A DNA stretch of 64,000 nt from Prorocentrum cordatum (GCA_963575745.1 CAUYUJ010003547.1:62001-126000); one strand, 5' to 3'; shown: positions 10,827 through 22,239, numbered from the stretch's first letter. The notes: a model not told the origin generated them from the letters alone. A program made the numbers and translations.

Positions 10827-11440
10827 TTGTTTTTCGACCCTGACCCTACGGATCTGCGTCACGGGTGCCACCGAATTTCAGAAATGTTGCAACTCCCATG
10901 TGTTTTTGCACCCGGACCCCGCGTGAGGGGTGCCACCGAAGTTCAGAAATGTGGCAAATCCCTTGTGTTGTTGGACCCTGACCCCGCCGATCTGCATGAG
11001 AGGTGTCGCCGAATTTGAGAAATGTGGCACATCCCATGTGTTTTTGGACCCTGACCCTGCCGATCTGCGTGAGGGGTGCCACCGAATGGCAGAAATGTTG
11101 CAAATCCCGTGTGTGTTTGGACCCTGACCCCGCCGATCTGCGTGAGGGGTGCCACCGAATTTGAGAAATGTGGCAAGTCCCATGTGTTTTTGCACCCTGA
11201 CCCCGCCGATCTGCGTGAGGGGTGCCACCGAATGTCAAACATGTTGCAAATCCCTTGTGTTTTTGGACCCTGACCCCCTCCGATCTGCGTGAGGGGTGCC
11301 AGCAAATTTTAGAACTGTGGCAACTCCCATTTGGACGCTGATCCCGCCGATCTGCGTGAAGGGTGCCACCGAATTTGAGAAATGTGGCACATGTCATGTG
11401 TTTTTGGACCCTGACCCCGCCGATCTGCGTGAGGGGTGTC
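10827..11440. repeat. 73-bp satellite array, locus 2 (about 8 copies)
   Basis: Same unit as 6340-6660: CGATCTGCGTGAGGGGTGCC, then ACCGAATTTGAGAAATGTGG, then a TGTGTTTTTGGACCC segment. Landmarks at 11061, 11134 and 11207 give a 73-bp period. Two units are shortened (near 10915 and 11325). Both arrays are in the same orientation, 4.4 kb apart. Confidence 0.9.
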
Positions 11441-11729
11441 AATTTTTACCCACCCCAGCAATTCAGAGCACACGCTCAGGGCGTGGTGAAAATGCCCGTT
11501 TTGGGCCTCCCCCCCCTCGCGCGGTCCATCAACAAGGAACAGTAAGCAGCAAGAAGCAGAGCTGTAATAGTGGAAACTGGAAGCTGCAACTGGTACAGGA
11601 AACTGCGAAGCTTCGGCCTACAGCCTGGTGGCCCCACAAGGGAGCCGGCGGATTACGTTCGGAACGCCTTTTCGAAAGCCTTTGGCGAACTCTCGGAAGA
11701 TAACAAACGGTTTATATTTTCCCGTTCTC

Positions 11730-11985
11730 CATATACCTATTTCATCCTTTCCTCCTTTTCGCTCCTTCTCCTCTGCCTGTTCTTCCAGCTGGTTTCTAGT
11801 CCTCGTCCTCCTTGCCCTCCTTGCCCTCCCTCCTCCTCCTCATCCTCCTCCTCCCTTCCTCCTCCCCTCTCCCCTCAGGAGGAGTCGGGTGCTGGGAGGA
11901 CTGCCTGGAGCACGCTTGTGATGGCAGACACCCCCAGCAGGACCAGAGGAAGAGGATTGTTGAGGCTCCTTCCCTCACACCTTGG
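11730..11985. other. CT-rich tract
   Basis: Pyrimidine-rich sequence (CCTCCT, CTTCCT) grading into the tandem repeat that follows. No gene is supported. Confidence 0.5.
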
Positions 11986-11989
11986 TCCT

Positions 11990-12660
11990 CTTGACTGAGG
12001 GCATGTAGTCCTAAAGGTTTCACACCTCTCGTCTTCCCCCTCCCCCCTTCTTTCGCCTCCCCCCTTGTCGTCGCCTTCACCCCTCCGCCACATACGTCGA
12101 CAGTGTGGTGGTGGAGCGATGCAGCTTCGGCTGGCCGCCGCGCGGACGGACGGGCGGGGTAAGGGGGGTCTCTCTCTCTCTCTCTCTTCCTCGGGGCGCT
12201 TTCGGGCAATTTGGCCGCGCTCCCATGTCTGTTATCTCCAATTTCGGCTCCCCCGGCAGGACAGGAGGAATAGGAATGTTGGGTTCCTTCCCTGGCCTTA
12301 GCCCTCCTGGCTGAGGGCATGTAGCAGTGGAGGTTTGACACCTCCCGTCATCCTTTATCCCCCTTGTTCTCGCCTCCCCCCTTCATCGTGGCCTTCCGCC
12401 CCGCCGCACACGTCTACGGCGTGGTGGTGGAGCGCCGCGGATTCGGCTAGGCCGCCGCGCGGACGGAAAGGCGGGGCAAGGGCGGGGTGTCTCTCTCTCT
12501 TTTTTTTCTTCGGGGCGCGGTCGTGCGACTTGGCCGCGCTCCCATGGCTGTTATCTTTACTCTCGCCTCCCTCACTTCGGTCCTCTTGCTTCTGGGCAGG
12601 CAGCCGCAGAGGTTTAACGCCTCCCGTCTTCCCCCTCCCCCTTTTTATCGCCCCCCCCCT
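11990..12660. repeat. 316-bp tandem duplication, CT-rich
   Basis: The segment CCTCCCCCCTT ... CGCCGCGCGGACGGA starts at 12057 and again at 12373 (period 316). Both copies carry a conserved GTGGTGGTGGAGCG core, a (CT)n tract, and TTGGCCGCGCTCCCATG. A third partial copy begins near 12608. Short (TC)n tracts lie at 12169-12190 and 12490-12500. Confidence 0.8.
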
Positions 12661-12894
12661 CCCCCACTCAACCTTTTCTTCTCGCCTCCCTCCCCCCTTT
12701 TTCTCGCCCCCCCCCCACCCCGGAGATGCCTCTCCTGCCAGGAGCACGTGGAGTGCGTGCTCGACGCCGCCTTCGCCGCCGGGGTCCGCCGGTCGTCCGC
12801 GGCGGCGCGGCGGCTGCTGGAGGACAGCGCGCCTCTCCCCCTGGCCTGCGGCCCTCCTGCTGCGTCGACGGGAGGAGGGAGGGGTAAGGCGGGC

Positions 12895-12962
12895 CGAGTG
12901 GAGGAGGAGGAGGAGGCAGGACGAGCAGAGGAGGAGGAATAGGAGGAGGAGAGGAGGAGGAC
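12895..12962. repeat. (GGA)n-rich tract
   Basis: Imperfect GGA/GAG triplets. Confidence 0.8.
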
Positions 12963-13107
12963 TCGCAAATTGAAGAAAGGTTTCCATCCCGACAGACCCG
13001 AGGTGTCAGTTGACTTGGACGAACTCATTTTTGTCATGTAGCGTTCCCACCAATTTCTTCCTGGTGCCTCGCAGGACAACGAGGCATGGCGGTTGACGTC
13101 AGAACAA

Positions 13108-13155
13108 AAAGGAGGAGGAGGAGAAGGAGGAGGAGGAGGAGGAGGAGGAGGAGGG
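13108..13155. repeat. (GGA)n microsatellite
   Basis: GGA triplet run followed by a G-rich stretch. Confidence 0.9.
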
Positions 13156-13254
13156 GGGAATGAAAGGGGGAGGGGGTCACTGGGCGCTCGCCTGGCCAGG
13201 ATCGTCCCTTTGAGCGGTGTTCAAGTTATTGAATCGCTTCGCTCATTCTGCCGG

Positions 13255-13405
13255 CCCTGGAGCCCTCTTTAGGGCCTCTTGGGGGCCTCTTGGGGATCCC
13301 TTGGGAGTCTCTTGGGCTCCTCGGCGGCGTCTGGGGGGCCCAGAGGGCCTCTTGGGAGGCTCTTGTGGGCCTCTTGGGGCGGGAGGGGGGGTAGTCGATT
13401 GCGGC
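13255..13405. repeat. CTCTTGGG minisatellite
   Basis: Degenerate units of the form GGGCCTCTTGGG / GGGAGTCTCTTGG. One of seven plus-oriented arrays of this family in the window. Confidence 0.8.
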
Positions 13406-13604
13406 TCCCCCCTCGGAGGCCACAATCCTCGTGAGGGGTGTCGAAAACATGTCCGGTCCAGGGTCGCCTCCCAGGACTTGCCCGGGGTACTTTTCGCCCC
13501 GGGACCCCCAGGGGCCGCCCCGCGCGCGCGAACTAGAAGTATTGTTAACCAGTTACTGGAGATCTTAGCACGCCTCTGGCCCGTTGGGCCGGCGAATTTT
13601 CTGC

Positions 13605-13800
13605 AATGCCAAGCAACTTTTCAAAATGCCAGGAAATGGCCAGCGATGCCAAACAATGTCAAGCAACGCAAATGGATGCCACGCAAGGCCAAGCAACACG
13701 AGGCCATGCCAAGCAGTGTCAAGCAACGCCAGGCAATGCCAAGCAGTGCCAATCAGTGCCAGGCAGTGCCGACCACTACCAAACAATACCATGCAAAACA
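13605..13800. repeat. ATGCCAAGCA minisatellite
   Basis: Units such as ATGCCAAGCAAC, TGTCAAGCAACG and AGTGCCAAGCAG repeat at roughly 10-20 bp. The encoded Ala/Met/Gln-rich peptide is an artefact. Confidence 0.75.
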
Positions 13801-13804
13801 ATTC

Positions 13805-14985
13805 TTAGCAGTATTCCGATCTTAGTGTCTGAGGAAGCTCCCCTAACGGGTGTCGTGCGTGTTTCGTTTTTGGGAAGGGCCACCAAGTGTAGTATATACG
13901 ATGGCCTTCTCTTTCCTCCCGCTTTCTCCTCCTGTTCATTATCCTCTTTCTGTTTGTTTCGTAGCCCCCTTTCGCTTGAGCATTTTGCAAGGATGTGGGG
14001 GGCTCTCAACACCGTTACACAGCACAGCCCGTTGCCTTTGTGACGGCCTCGGGATGTCCAGTTGCCTTGCGAGATGGTTTCAATGATCGACATGTGCGGC
14101 AGGCCTGGTCACCTCCCAAGCAGTCCGCTGGTAGAGGTATGGCAATTCGGGTACAGAAGGGGGCTATATATATCACGCATGGAGTTCTGTATTATCCACC
14201 ACAGCTTCAAAGCTACAAGGGTAACGGAGTGTATCATGAAACGGTGAAGGCCGTCACTCGTTGTTCGAGGTCAGTGCTGCGATCGATGCCGTGCAGAACT
14301 TTGCCCCTGTTGTTTTCGGATACCAGCGACGTTTCCCTTTCCGTCGTCCGCCGTCGGAGTCCCTCTTCCTCTCCCTCCCTTTCCTTCTTGGTGCCGCAGG
14401 ATCCTCCAATCCAGGCAGGGCCGTGGGCGCGCCGCTGGTGGCAGAGCGTTCCCCCTCCCCTTTCCCCCCCTCTGCTCTCTTCCTCCCTGGCGCCGCTGAC
14501 TTTGGCAGCCCTTGCCTGCTCCAGCCCGCCAGTTGGACTCCTCTCGCGGACTGTGCACGCCAGCAGCTCCGAGGCAGAGACAACTGCCAGAATTCCCGCC
14601 CTTTGGGTGACCAGCCGGTTGCGCGGAGCACGGGCGCGTGGTGGAGCTACGGGGATCGACGGTGTGTTTTCTTTTCCCCTCTCCTTCCTCCTCAGCCCTC
14701 CTTCCTCTCAGCCCGCTGCATGCGCGCGCAGCCCGCGCGCAGTGCCCTGCGACCGTAGTCCGCTGACCCCAGGGTTCCTACGTTTTGGGTTCGCCCCTTT
14801 TGCCGTTTCATGGTTCGCGGGCCCGCCGCACGGGAAGGAGTGCCTGAGCGGGGCGGCACCTTTGCATCAACATGCTCATCACGTGTAGGCTTCACTTGGC
14901 GAATGCTTGCGCCCAGCGGTTTATATCATTGTCTTGGAATTATATTGTTTTCTCCTCCTTTTCTTCCTCCTCCTCCTCTTCCTCC
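13805..14985. other. Unassigned region
   Basis: Mixed sequence with CT-rich patches (14330-14480, 14690-14720). Open frames such as 13995-14888 show no domain. No gene is recognised. Confidence 0.35.
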
Positions 14986-14988
14986 TCG

Positions 14989-15009
14989 CCGTCGTTTTTT
15001 TGGCTCAAG
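14989..15009 (+). other. Candidate relict dinoflagellate spliced leader (DinoSL)
   Basis: These 21 bases align to the 21-nt constant part of the dinoflagellate trans-spliced leader (recalled from published work) at 17 positions without gaps. The 3' 12-mer TTTTGGCTCAAG is exact and the 5' CCGT is exact, with substitutions at positions 5, 7, 8 and 9. An ATG follows at once. Relict leaders in genomic DNA mark mRNAs reverse-transcribed and reinserted. The T-rich context makes a chance match possible. Confidence 0.45.
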
Positions 15010-15476
15010 ATGCTTTTGTCGCTCGGACAGAGAATGGGTGCTTGTAGTCCGAGGGCAACTTCCGTTTCAGGCAACTCGGACCCCAGTTGAGTTGCACGCT
15101 GCTGGGGACAAAAGAGCTCCAGGGGAAGCGAACTTCACGGTGTAATCTCTTCTGCGATTGTTGTCGTAGTCACTTGCGTCGCGAGGTGCCCGCGATGGCG
15201 CCCATGCGTGGAACTGGTGCATCCAATGTTGGATGCCAGACAACAGGCGGGCACGCGCGGGATACGTGACAGTGGCTCTGCAAACTGTGCACCAACAGGG
15301 CTGGGAAACCCTGGTGGAACCCGTGTTGCGCGCGCCTGTGCAGGGGCAGCTGTGGCTGCGCGAAGGGACGCTGCTTCCTCCGCCATCGTGAGCGTCCTGC
15401 GCCGCATGTTGGCCAAGGCGGACGCCCACCTGCACCGCGTCCCTGGAGGGCTGCGCCCGCAAGCCCGCCGAGGCCT

Positions 15477-16571
15477 ATGCCTCATCCGCGCCAGACGTCC
15501 GCGTTCAACGAGGCGGCGCGCGCGCACTTCGTCACGGTTGGCGGGGCCACTTTCGCCGAGCTCGCCAAGGGTTTGTCGGCTGCCGACAAGCGTGGTTTGC
15601 CCCAGTGGAGGTCCGGGCGGGTCAGCAAGAACAAGGTGGTCAAGTCGGCCCAGATGGCCGCTGATGGCGCGGGGCGCAAGTGGCAACGCGCCAAGGGCGA
15701 TTTCGAGCGGAAACAGGTCGCCGTCACCATGGCTCTCACCGCGTCGTATGAGGCCAAGCTGTTGCTCGACAGTTGCCGGTGTAGATGGAGGAGCTGGACG
15801 GAAAATGCCAAGCCTGCAGCCGACGCCGCAGCTGCGGATGCCGCCAAATCAGCAACTGAGGGGCTCGATGCCGCGGACGCGCGCGGTGGCTCAGGGCGAG
15901 CCGCCTATCTCAAGCAAGCTGCCGAGGTCAAGGCGGTGGCACGAGAGTTCGAGGCCGCCGCGCCCACCGTCCCTTCCGACAGCGGGGTGGCCACCGCGCT
16001 CTAAAAGCTGCCGGGCTTGCTCGCGGGGCTGCCCACGCCGCCGCCTGCGCCTGCATTTCCCGCCGCCGCCGCGGCATCGGAGGCAGCCCAGCCGCCCGGC
16101 TCTGGCGAGGCCGCCGACGACGACGATTACGTCGAGATGCCTGCCGGCCCCATCGGCTCCGCCTTGGCTAGCGAACAGCGGGCCGCGGCCGTCCAGGCGT
16201 TCGGCAGCGGCGACGTCGAGAAGCGGGAGTTCGTCGAGCTGTCCGAGGCACACATGGCGGCCGTGGCCAGCGCCAAGAATGGGCTGCGCGGGTGGCCCAG
16301 GAGCGCGGCGCGTCGCCGCGCTCAGCATGAATGCGTGCCCCAACGTCGACCGCTGCGTAGCGATGGGCGGCCCCTGGCCAAGAGTGCGACGCGCCGCTGC
16401 GCCAGGAGACGCTCCTCGTCGATTGCCTTTTCCGTCGACGTCGAGGCCGACGTGCGCCAGCGTGGATGGCGCGCGCGCGGCGCCTGCTATTCCGTCGGCC
16501 GCAGGGGGGTTGCCCATTGGTGGCCCCTCTCGCGCAAACCGCTAACGCGCCCGCGGCCGCCCGCTCGCTGA
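15477..16571 (+). pseudogene. LINE ORF1-like reading frame with one in-frame stop
   Basis: A frame of 175 codons (15477-16004) ends in TAA and reopens in the same frame to about 16571, so a single nonsense mutation splits what may have been one ORF. The first part is Ala/Lys/Glu-rich and probably helical (KGDFERKQVAVTMALTASYE, KQAAEVKAVAREFEAAAP). The second begins Pro/Ala-rich, then acidic (EAADDDDYVEMP), then helical (ASEQRAAAVQAFGSGDVEKR). The last part, after about 16300, becomes Arg-rich and is probably out of frame. Position just upstream of the endonuclease motifs supports an ORF1 role (RNA binding). No catalytic motif is expected. Confidence 0.45.
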
Positions 16572-16710
16572 GCGACGCGGCGGGCTGCGAACCCCAGGCG
16601 GCGCGCCGAGGGTCCGCCCGGATTCTTCATCATTCTGGCGTAGCTCGCAGGGGAGCTCTCCTCGGTATCGATTCCTCCAACTACTCAGCGCTGCGCTCGC
16701 TTGGCGCGTG

Positions 16711-16995
16711 AATGCACGAGTTATGTCTGCCCTTCATCGTTGGTGGCGACTTCGGTGCCGCCATGGATGAGATCTTGGCCAGCGGGGCCATGCAGTTCTC
16801 CCCGAAGGGTCTCAGCTTCTCAACCTTGTAGGCCACTTGCTCCCAGTCTGGCCGCGCCATCGACGCGTTCGTCGTGTCCTCGTCCCTGGAGGTGTCTGGG
16901 ATACAAGTCCTTGCCGGTTCTTTTGCATGCCCTCATCGGCCAGTGGTGCTCGCCGTGGGGGAGAGACCAAGCAGCTATCGTTGATCTCCACTGTC
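16711..16995 (+). pseudogene. LINE EEP endonuclease remnant
   Basis: Two catalytic blocks are readable in one frame: FIVGGDFGAAMDEILASGAM (the GGDxN block, here with Gly replacing the usual Asn) and, after an in-frame stop near 16830, AIDAFVVSSSLEV followed by PHRPVVLAV, matching the I-D-(Y/F)-(F/I)-V-S and (D/P)-H-x-P-V blocks at the end of EEP domains. The N-terminal half is not recognisable. The domain would have nicked target DNA. Loss of the Asn and the internal stop show it is inactive. Confidence 0.6.
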
Positions 16996-16999
16996 GAGG

Positions 17000-18900
17000 T
17001 GCCGCGCGCGTTCCGACGGGCGCGACCCGCTGGACGTTAGTCTTGCGATCGCGGGGTGGGCTGGGGCGGGGCTGCTTCGATGCCAGCGCGCTTCTTCGCC
17101 TGCCACCCCGCGCGCGTGCCCCTGCTCCACCCGCTGTCGGGTGGGCACCCGGCGACATTCCCCAGGTTGACGCCTCGGCGAGATTCCCCGGCACCCGGTC
17201 AGCCACGCGCAGCCCCGCTATGGCAGCGCCCCTTCCGTCGGCCCCAGCATGGCGCATGGGTGCGTCCAGCCCGTCAGCGTCAACCGCGACGCGTTGCAGC
17301 GCCTCTGCGAGTCGCTCGATGCCAACTGGCGGACTTCTCTCGCTGGGCTGGCTGGATGCGGCATTGCTTCGCGCGCCGAGGGGAGTGCCGTGGCCGCGCG
17401 GGGCCAGGGCACCCGCTCAGCGAGGCTGGGAAGTCGCCCGCGGCCTTCCCTAGCGCGCCGGGCGCGTCGTCGAATCGCGACGGCCCGTTTTGCGGCGGGG
17501 TGCCCCCCCTGGCGAAAGCAGCGCCCGCTTGTTGGCAGGGCCATCTACTGGGACCTTCCACGGGCATCAAACGTCGACCGCGTTTGATGTAAACGAGGTA
17601 TCGTCGTCGCCGGCAGGTTTGCTGGATCTTCTAGGTTCACTTTTAGGGTTGAGGCGGCCCAGCGGCAGCAGGGTGGCTTCCCTGGCGGCAGTAGCGCCTG
17701 CTGTAAGGCAGGGCCATCGGGCGGGGCGCGCCAGTGGCAGCAGACGTCGACCGCGTCTGATCCAAACGACGGCGTCAGCGCGGCTGCTGTCACCGCCCTG
17801 CAGCAGGTCCTCGAGGTCCTTTGCGGGGGCGCCGACACTTGCATTCATTCGCCCGATGCAGATATGATGTCGCCCGGCCAAAATGCTGCGGCGCGGATTG
17901 TTTTGCGAATGTTATGGGAAACATATTCTGGAACGTTATGGGGCGCACTCTCTGGCATATCGTTTCCAGAGTATTCTATCTTACATGATCGAGCGGCACG
18001 CGGCGATGAGGCGGGACCTACCGACGATCTCCATTTTGGCAGTCGCGCACGGGCACGTCGCCCAGGCGAGGCCACGGCAGCGCCTGGGGCCGCGCCGCGC
18101 TGGTCCTTCGAGAGCCGCGACAAGAAGCAGAGCAACCGCGGCGAGGCGCGGCGCTGCATCCTCCGCCGGGCCGAGGACGATTTCGTCGACATCTTCCAGG
18201 TCGGCGACCAGAAGCGCAGGTGCGCGGGGTGAGCCCGCTTTACCCGCAGGCGCCAGGTCCGCCAACTATCTTCTGGCCCCCAGGTGGCCCAGGGTTTCCG
18301 TGGGAGCCGCGCGTCTTTGCCGCCTCGCCAGCTGCCTGTCCTCGCTCGCGGACATCAGCCATGCGCCCGAGCGTCTCGGCGCCGCGCGTTGCCCGGCCAG
18401 GCTGACCAAGTTCGCGCCCCCCGTCGCCCGCCTAATGCCCGAGCTAGGCGAGGCGCAGGACCTCGCGAAGCATTGGTGGCAGCTCGTGAGCAGCACGTTC
18501 CTGGGCAGCTGCGATTATCGCGCGGTCGCCCTGCTCGGTCAGCGGCGCCGCGCCGACTCCGTCGAGTTGGCAGATCGCGACACGGGCGAGAGGCGCGCCG
18601 GGCTCGCGCGCTGGATCTCGGACCAGGCAGGGGCTGGAGGTGGCCGCTCGCGCGCGCCAAGGTGCCCATCGGCATGGGCGACAGCCCCAACTGTGCCGAC
18701 CTCGACAACAGCTGCCACGGGGGCGCGAAGGACGATCACGCCTTCGCCGAGACCCCCCTGCCGACCCAGGCCAGTAGGCGACGCAGCTCGAGGCCGAGCG
18801 GAGCAAGTGGCGGCCAAGTGGCGGCGCGCATGCAGCGAGCAGGTCGAGCTTCGGTTGCCGAGCGATCTCGGGCAACGGCCCTGTCGTCCCACCGCGTTTC
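17000..18900 (+). pseudogene. Eroded LINE interior between endonuclease and RT
   Basis: Coding-like Ala/Arg-rich sequence in shifting frames with no firm motif. It occupies the place expected for the EEP-RT linker and RT N-terminus. Segments such as the one near 18940-19050 (QLDELRDRELGVARAVVEAV) look helical and coding-derived. No independent gene is seen. Confidence 0.35.
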
Positions 18901-18904
18901 AATT

Positions 18905-19960
18905 GCGCGACGCCCCGCGCGCGTTCAAGGCCGCTGACTCTTCGTTCCGCGCCCCTTGCCCTCGCCAACTCGATGAGTTGCGCGATCGAGAACTGGGGGT
19001 CGCGCGCGCCGTCGTCGAGGCCGTCGAGAGGGGTGCGTCGTGGCGCAGCCTCCGCAACAATATTTGCTCAATTATGAAGCGCGCGGGCGGCGAGCGCCCC
19101 GCCGCGGCCATCGCGGTCCTTGCCGAAGTTCCAGCTAGACTTCGATGAGACATCGGCCGCGACGGGGGGCGGAAGAACACCGCGCCCTGCTGGCGGGCCA
19201 CCGTTGGGCGCAGCTGCGAGCGCGCCGTGCGTTGCCAGGCGGCGGTCGGCGAGTTGGCCGCGCGGCGCGCGGGTCGCCTCCGCCACGCTACTCGACCTAC
19301 TCGAGACCTTCGAGCAGGTGCGCCACCGCTGGCTGATCGAAGCGGCCGTCGCCGCGGGCTGCCCGCCGTGGCGGTTGAAGCTTCAAGTCGACTTTTTTCC
19401 CGCGCCTCCACTGAGGATCCTCGTGGCGTTGCGCGCCGCCTCCGACGTCATCTTCGCGCGGCAGCCCGTCTTGCCCGGCGACGGCCTCGCCGCGTGCATC
19501 CTCGAGCAGGTGCTCCTGGGGCCCCTCGACGAGGCGGTCTCGCGCTGCGCGTGCGCTTCTACCGCAGAGGTCGTCGGCGACCTCGCGCTGCGCCGCGTCG
19601 GCGGCGCGCTTCGAATAGCCCGCGAGGTCGCGGAGGCGGCCTGCCAGCCCAAGCACTTCCTGCTCTCGGTCGACCTGCTCTCTTCAGCGTGCCCATGGCG
19701 AGGCCTGCTTTTCAGGGCCGCCTGAATCGCAGTTTGGGAATTCTTGCCGCGCGCGGGCGGGCGCAACCTCAGCGTCGATTCTCGCGCGGCAAAAGTGTCG
19801 AGCGGAAGGTCCGAGGTGACGGGGCCTCGCAGGTTCGTCTACGCCCGCGACGAGTTCACGCCCTGAAGTGCGGGGCAGGGCGCAAGCCTGCTGCTCGCAA
19901 AGTTGCGCGCTCAGGCCTCGAGCCCAGCGTTGCACATGGCGTCGCTCCCAGCGGTTGCGC
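18905..19960 (+). pseudogene. LINE reverse transcriptase remnant
   Basis: The frame 19120-19725 carries a run matching LINE RT motif A and its helix (LLDLLETFEQVRHRWLIEAA at about 19290) and motif B (QPVLPGDGLAACILEQVLLG then PLDEAV at about 19460-19540). Motif C is expected next; the sequence RFY at 19549 continues after a one-base shift as AEVVGDLAL, so the Y-x-D-D core is lost. RT motif A keeps its first Asp (LLDLL). The enzyme would copy the element RNA at a nicked target. The damaged motif C and frameshifts mean no activity. Confidence 0.55.
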
Positions 19961-20599
19961 CGCCGCCGAGGTCGACGAGTGGCGCGCCATCATCTACGCC
20001 GCGGCGCCCCCGATGATGCTGGCGCCCTTTCTCGGTCCGATCTGCTGGGCCACGCCGCTGCCCATTGCGTCCGCGCTGCGTGCGCCTTGAGAGATTGATT
20101 CCGCGTCGCGCCGTCGAGCGCCGCCTGGCCTCTCCTGCCGCGGAGCCTTGGGCGCAGGTGCAGGGCCTCTGCTCCGCTGCGCGCGCGGCACTTGCGCGCG
20201 TCGACAGGGCCGTCGTCAGCGGAGCCACTTGTAGAACACATCGCGGGGTGTTCCTTCAGATATTCGAATTGTCGCCCTGGGTGGTTCAGAGGCTACTTTG
20301 CGATGCTTTAGAGGCGCGGCACTGGCGCCAAGTCGGCAAACGTGAGGAGCTGCAGAACTTCGCCGACGGCGGCATTCTTCAGCCGCTCATCCAGCTCGCC
20401 AACAGCGGCGCCGTTGCTCGGCGCGGTGCGCATGGGCATCAAGCGCTTCCTCCTGCTGGGCGCGCCCCGCCCCCTGCGCCTGGCGCTGGCGCAGCCGACG
20501 CCGACGTCGGGATCGGTGCCTCCATCAGGCCCACTGCGCAGGAGCGCGGTTACCGATCCTCCGTCATCGCGGGCGCCCAGCGGTCGCAGCCGCGCAAGT

Positions 20600-20800
20600 G
20601 CGATGCTGGCCTTGCGTCTTCCAGCGAGTGCCCCCTGTGCGGCTTCAATGGGGTACTCGTTTCTTCATCGTCGCGGGAATTGCGCTGGCTGGCCCGGCGA
20701 GCTCATTCGCCCGCGTCAGCTGGACGTCCTCTTCAGCCGCGCCGACCTGTGCGAGGTGCGTTGCATCCTGGCGCGGCGTCTCCGGCCGTCGCCACGAGGG
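20600..20800 (+). pseudogene. C-terminal CCHC-like zinc knuckle of the LINE, frame-split
   Basis: ECPLCGFNG at about 20630 in one frame is continued, after a frame change, by FLHRRGNCAGWPGELI in another, giving C-x2-C ... H-x4-C. Zinc knuckles of this kind sit after the RT in many LINEs and bind nucleic acid. The split between frames shows decay. Confidence 0.45.
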
Positions 20801-20849
20801 CTAGCGCTTCCGCCCAGGCGCCCAGAGCTTTGCCGGCAAGCGCGACATG

Positions 20850-21360
20850 ACGGGCATCTGCCATCAGGCGATTATTTCTCGACGGTCCTGCGTTCAAAGG
20901 GCAGCGCCGCAGTGCGCCAGCGTCGGGTGGGCGGCCGTTGCCTTCGAGCCGCGGGCCAGCGCCTTCCTCGCGGGTGGGTGTCTCGGCCATGCTCGACGAG
21001 CCCTTACATGGACATTAACGGCCGCGACCTCTTTACATTGCTGTCGCTGCTCAGGCTGGCCACCCCGCCAGCCGCGGCAGGCGCGGGCGGCGTCGCCGAG
21101 CGCGGCCAGGGGCGGACCTGCAGCTACAAGTACGCCCGGGCTCATCTGCGGCGCGATGCATGGAGGGTGCGCGACGAGTTCTGCGGTTTATGCGACAAGG
21201 GGCCCACGATCGTCAAAGCGCCGCCGCACCAGACGCGGCGGCATATCGTCGCGGAAAAATCTGACGGAGGCAATGGCACGGCAGTTAGCTGGCTGATCAA
21301 GCTGCCAGGAGTGCGGCCAGTCACGGCTGGCTCCCCCTCGACATGTGCCAGCAGCTCGAC
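20850..21360 (+). pseudogene. Possible RNase H remnant of the LINE
   Basis: Short pieces in several frames resemble RNase H: GWAAVAFEPRASAFLAGG (beta2-beta3), GRDLFTLLSLLRLATPP (helix A region), and NGTAVSWLIKLPGV (beta5 region). No intact set of acidic catalytic residues is visible. The assignment rests mainly on position after the zinc knuckle and is weak. Confidence 0.25.
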
Positions 21361-21544
21361 TTGTCCAGCGCCGCGGTGGAAGGTGTCGGCGCACGGCTCG
21401 CTGCTGCGGGATCTGCCGCGGGAGGGCGGCCGACGCCACGCTCCGCGTCGGCGAGGCCAATAGCCGGCCCTGCGAGCCCCGCGAGCTAGCGCCGCTGCGA
21501 TCTTCGGAGTGGCCTCGGAGCCCCAGTCCCATGAGAACCCCAGC

Positions 21545-21735
21545 ATTGCCTCAAATGACTGCCCCGGGGCAGCTCCCGGAGAGACGACGACAGCCCCAGG
21601 AAGAGCAACAGGCAGCCCAGGAGGGTTTCAACGCGGTCCCGGGAGGCTCCCATGAGCTCCCCCAGGAGGCTCCCAGCGTTACATGGAGGCCCCAAGAGGG
21701 TTCCAAGACGACCCAAAGAGGCAGCCGGAGTGCCC
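21545..21735. repeat. CCCAGGAGG minisatellite, minus-oriented copy of the TTGGG family
   Basis: Degenerate units such as CCCCAGGAGGCTCCCAG, GAGGCCCCAAGAGGGTTCC. Abuts the 3' side of the plus-strand LINE. Confidence 0.6.
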
Positions 21736-21739
21736 ACGT

Positions 21740-22235
21740 ATGACCTCGAGAGGGCGAAGCCAGCTAAGCGCTTGAAGAGATCCAGCGGTGTTTGTTATTT
21801 TTGGGGCTGCCAAATTATTTTCAAGGTGTGGTTTCCAGATGGCTTCGGAGGCCCTGGATATTTCCAATACTGCCCGAGGATGCCCCAGGGGCCCGAATGC
21901 CAAGCTGTAGCGGACTTCATACACCAAATCGTAGTCTTCCATCCGAGCCAATAGCCTGGTCATCCGGGCACGGCCCCTTTGTCGCGCTACGCATTTGGCC
22001 CCAAGGCAAACATAATTCGGGCGCGCGCGAAGCGCGCAACATGGGTATTCACGTCGTCGTTGAACATATTTTTTGGCATGTCCAGAGCACAATATTGGTA
22101 AAGCCCTTTCTTATTTCAAGCGCCGGTTTTCTGTCGTTGCGTTACGTTGTTATTTGGGAGGGCCTGAGCCCGATCTATTGTGTCCGCATTCCTACGTCAT
22201 GGTCTCCCCACTTCGTCCGACCGACGAGTAGCGTA
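21740..22235. other. Unassigned spacer
   Basis: The minus strand is open over 21679-22092 with reasonably complex peptide sequence but no motif I recognise. No gene is supported. Confidence 0.3.
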
Positions 22236-22239
22236 TGTT

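Larger units (their letters stand above)
15200..21470 (+). mobile_element. Decayed LINE retrotransposon, plus strand
   Basis: Recognisable parts lie in LINE order on one strand: an ORF1-like reading frame (15477-16571), EEP endonuclease motifs (16711-16990), RT motifs (about 18905-19960), a C-terminal CPLCG zinc knuckle (about 20629-20700) and a possible RNase H remnant (20850-21360). Many frameshifts and stops interrupt every domain, so the copy is dead. The boundaries given are those of the outermost recognisable motifs; no poly-A tail or target-site duplication was seen. The next region, 21545 onward, is minisatellite. Confidence 0.65.

Noticed and set aside
10846-11442. 198-codon minus ORF with repeating R-V-Q-K-H-M-G peptides
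   Set aside because: It is the translation of the 73-bp satellite. The period is not a multiple of 3, and the same DNA is open in other frames with different repeats.
12722-12895. Possible exon (EHVECVLDAAFAAG...) bounded by AG and GGTAAG
   Set aside because: Boundaries match splice consensus only loosely, the flanks are CT-rich tandem repeat and GGA tract, and no homology is recognised.
17883-19148. 421-codon plus ORF as a stand-alone gene
   Set aside because: It lies between the endonuclease and RT of a decayed LINE on the same strand and overlaps other equally long frames. It is treated as eroded element interior.
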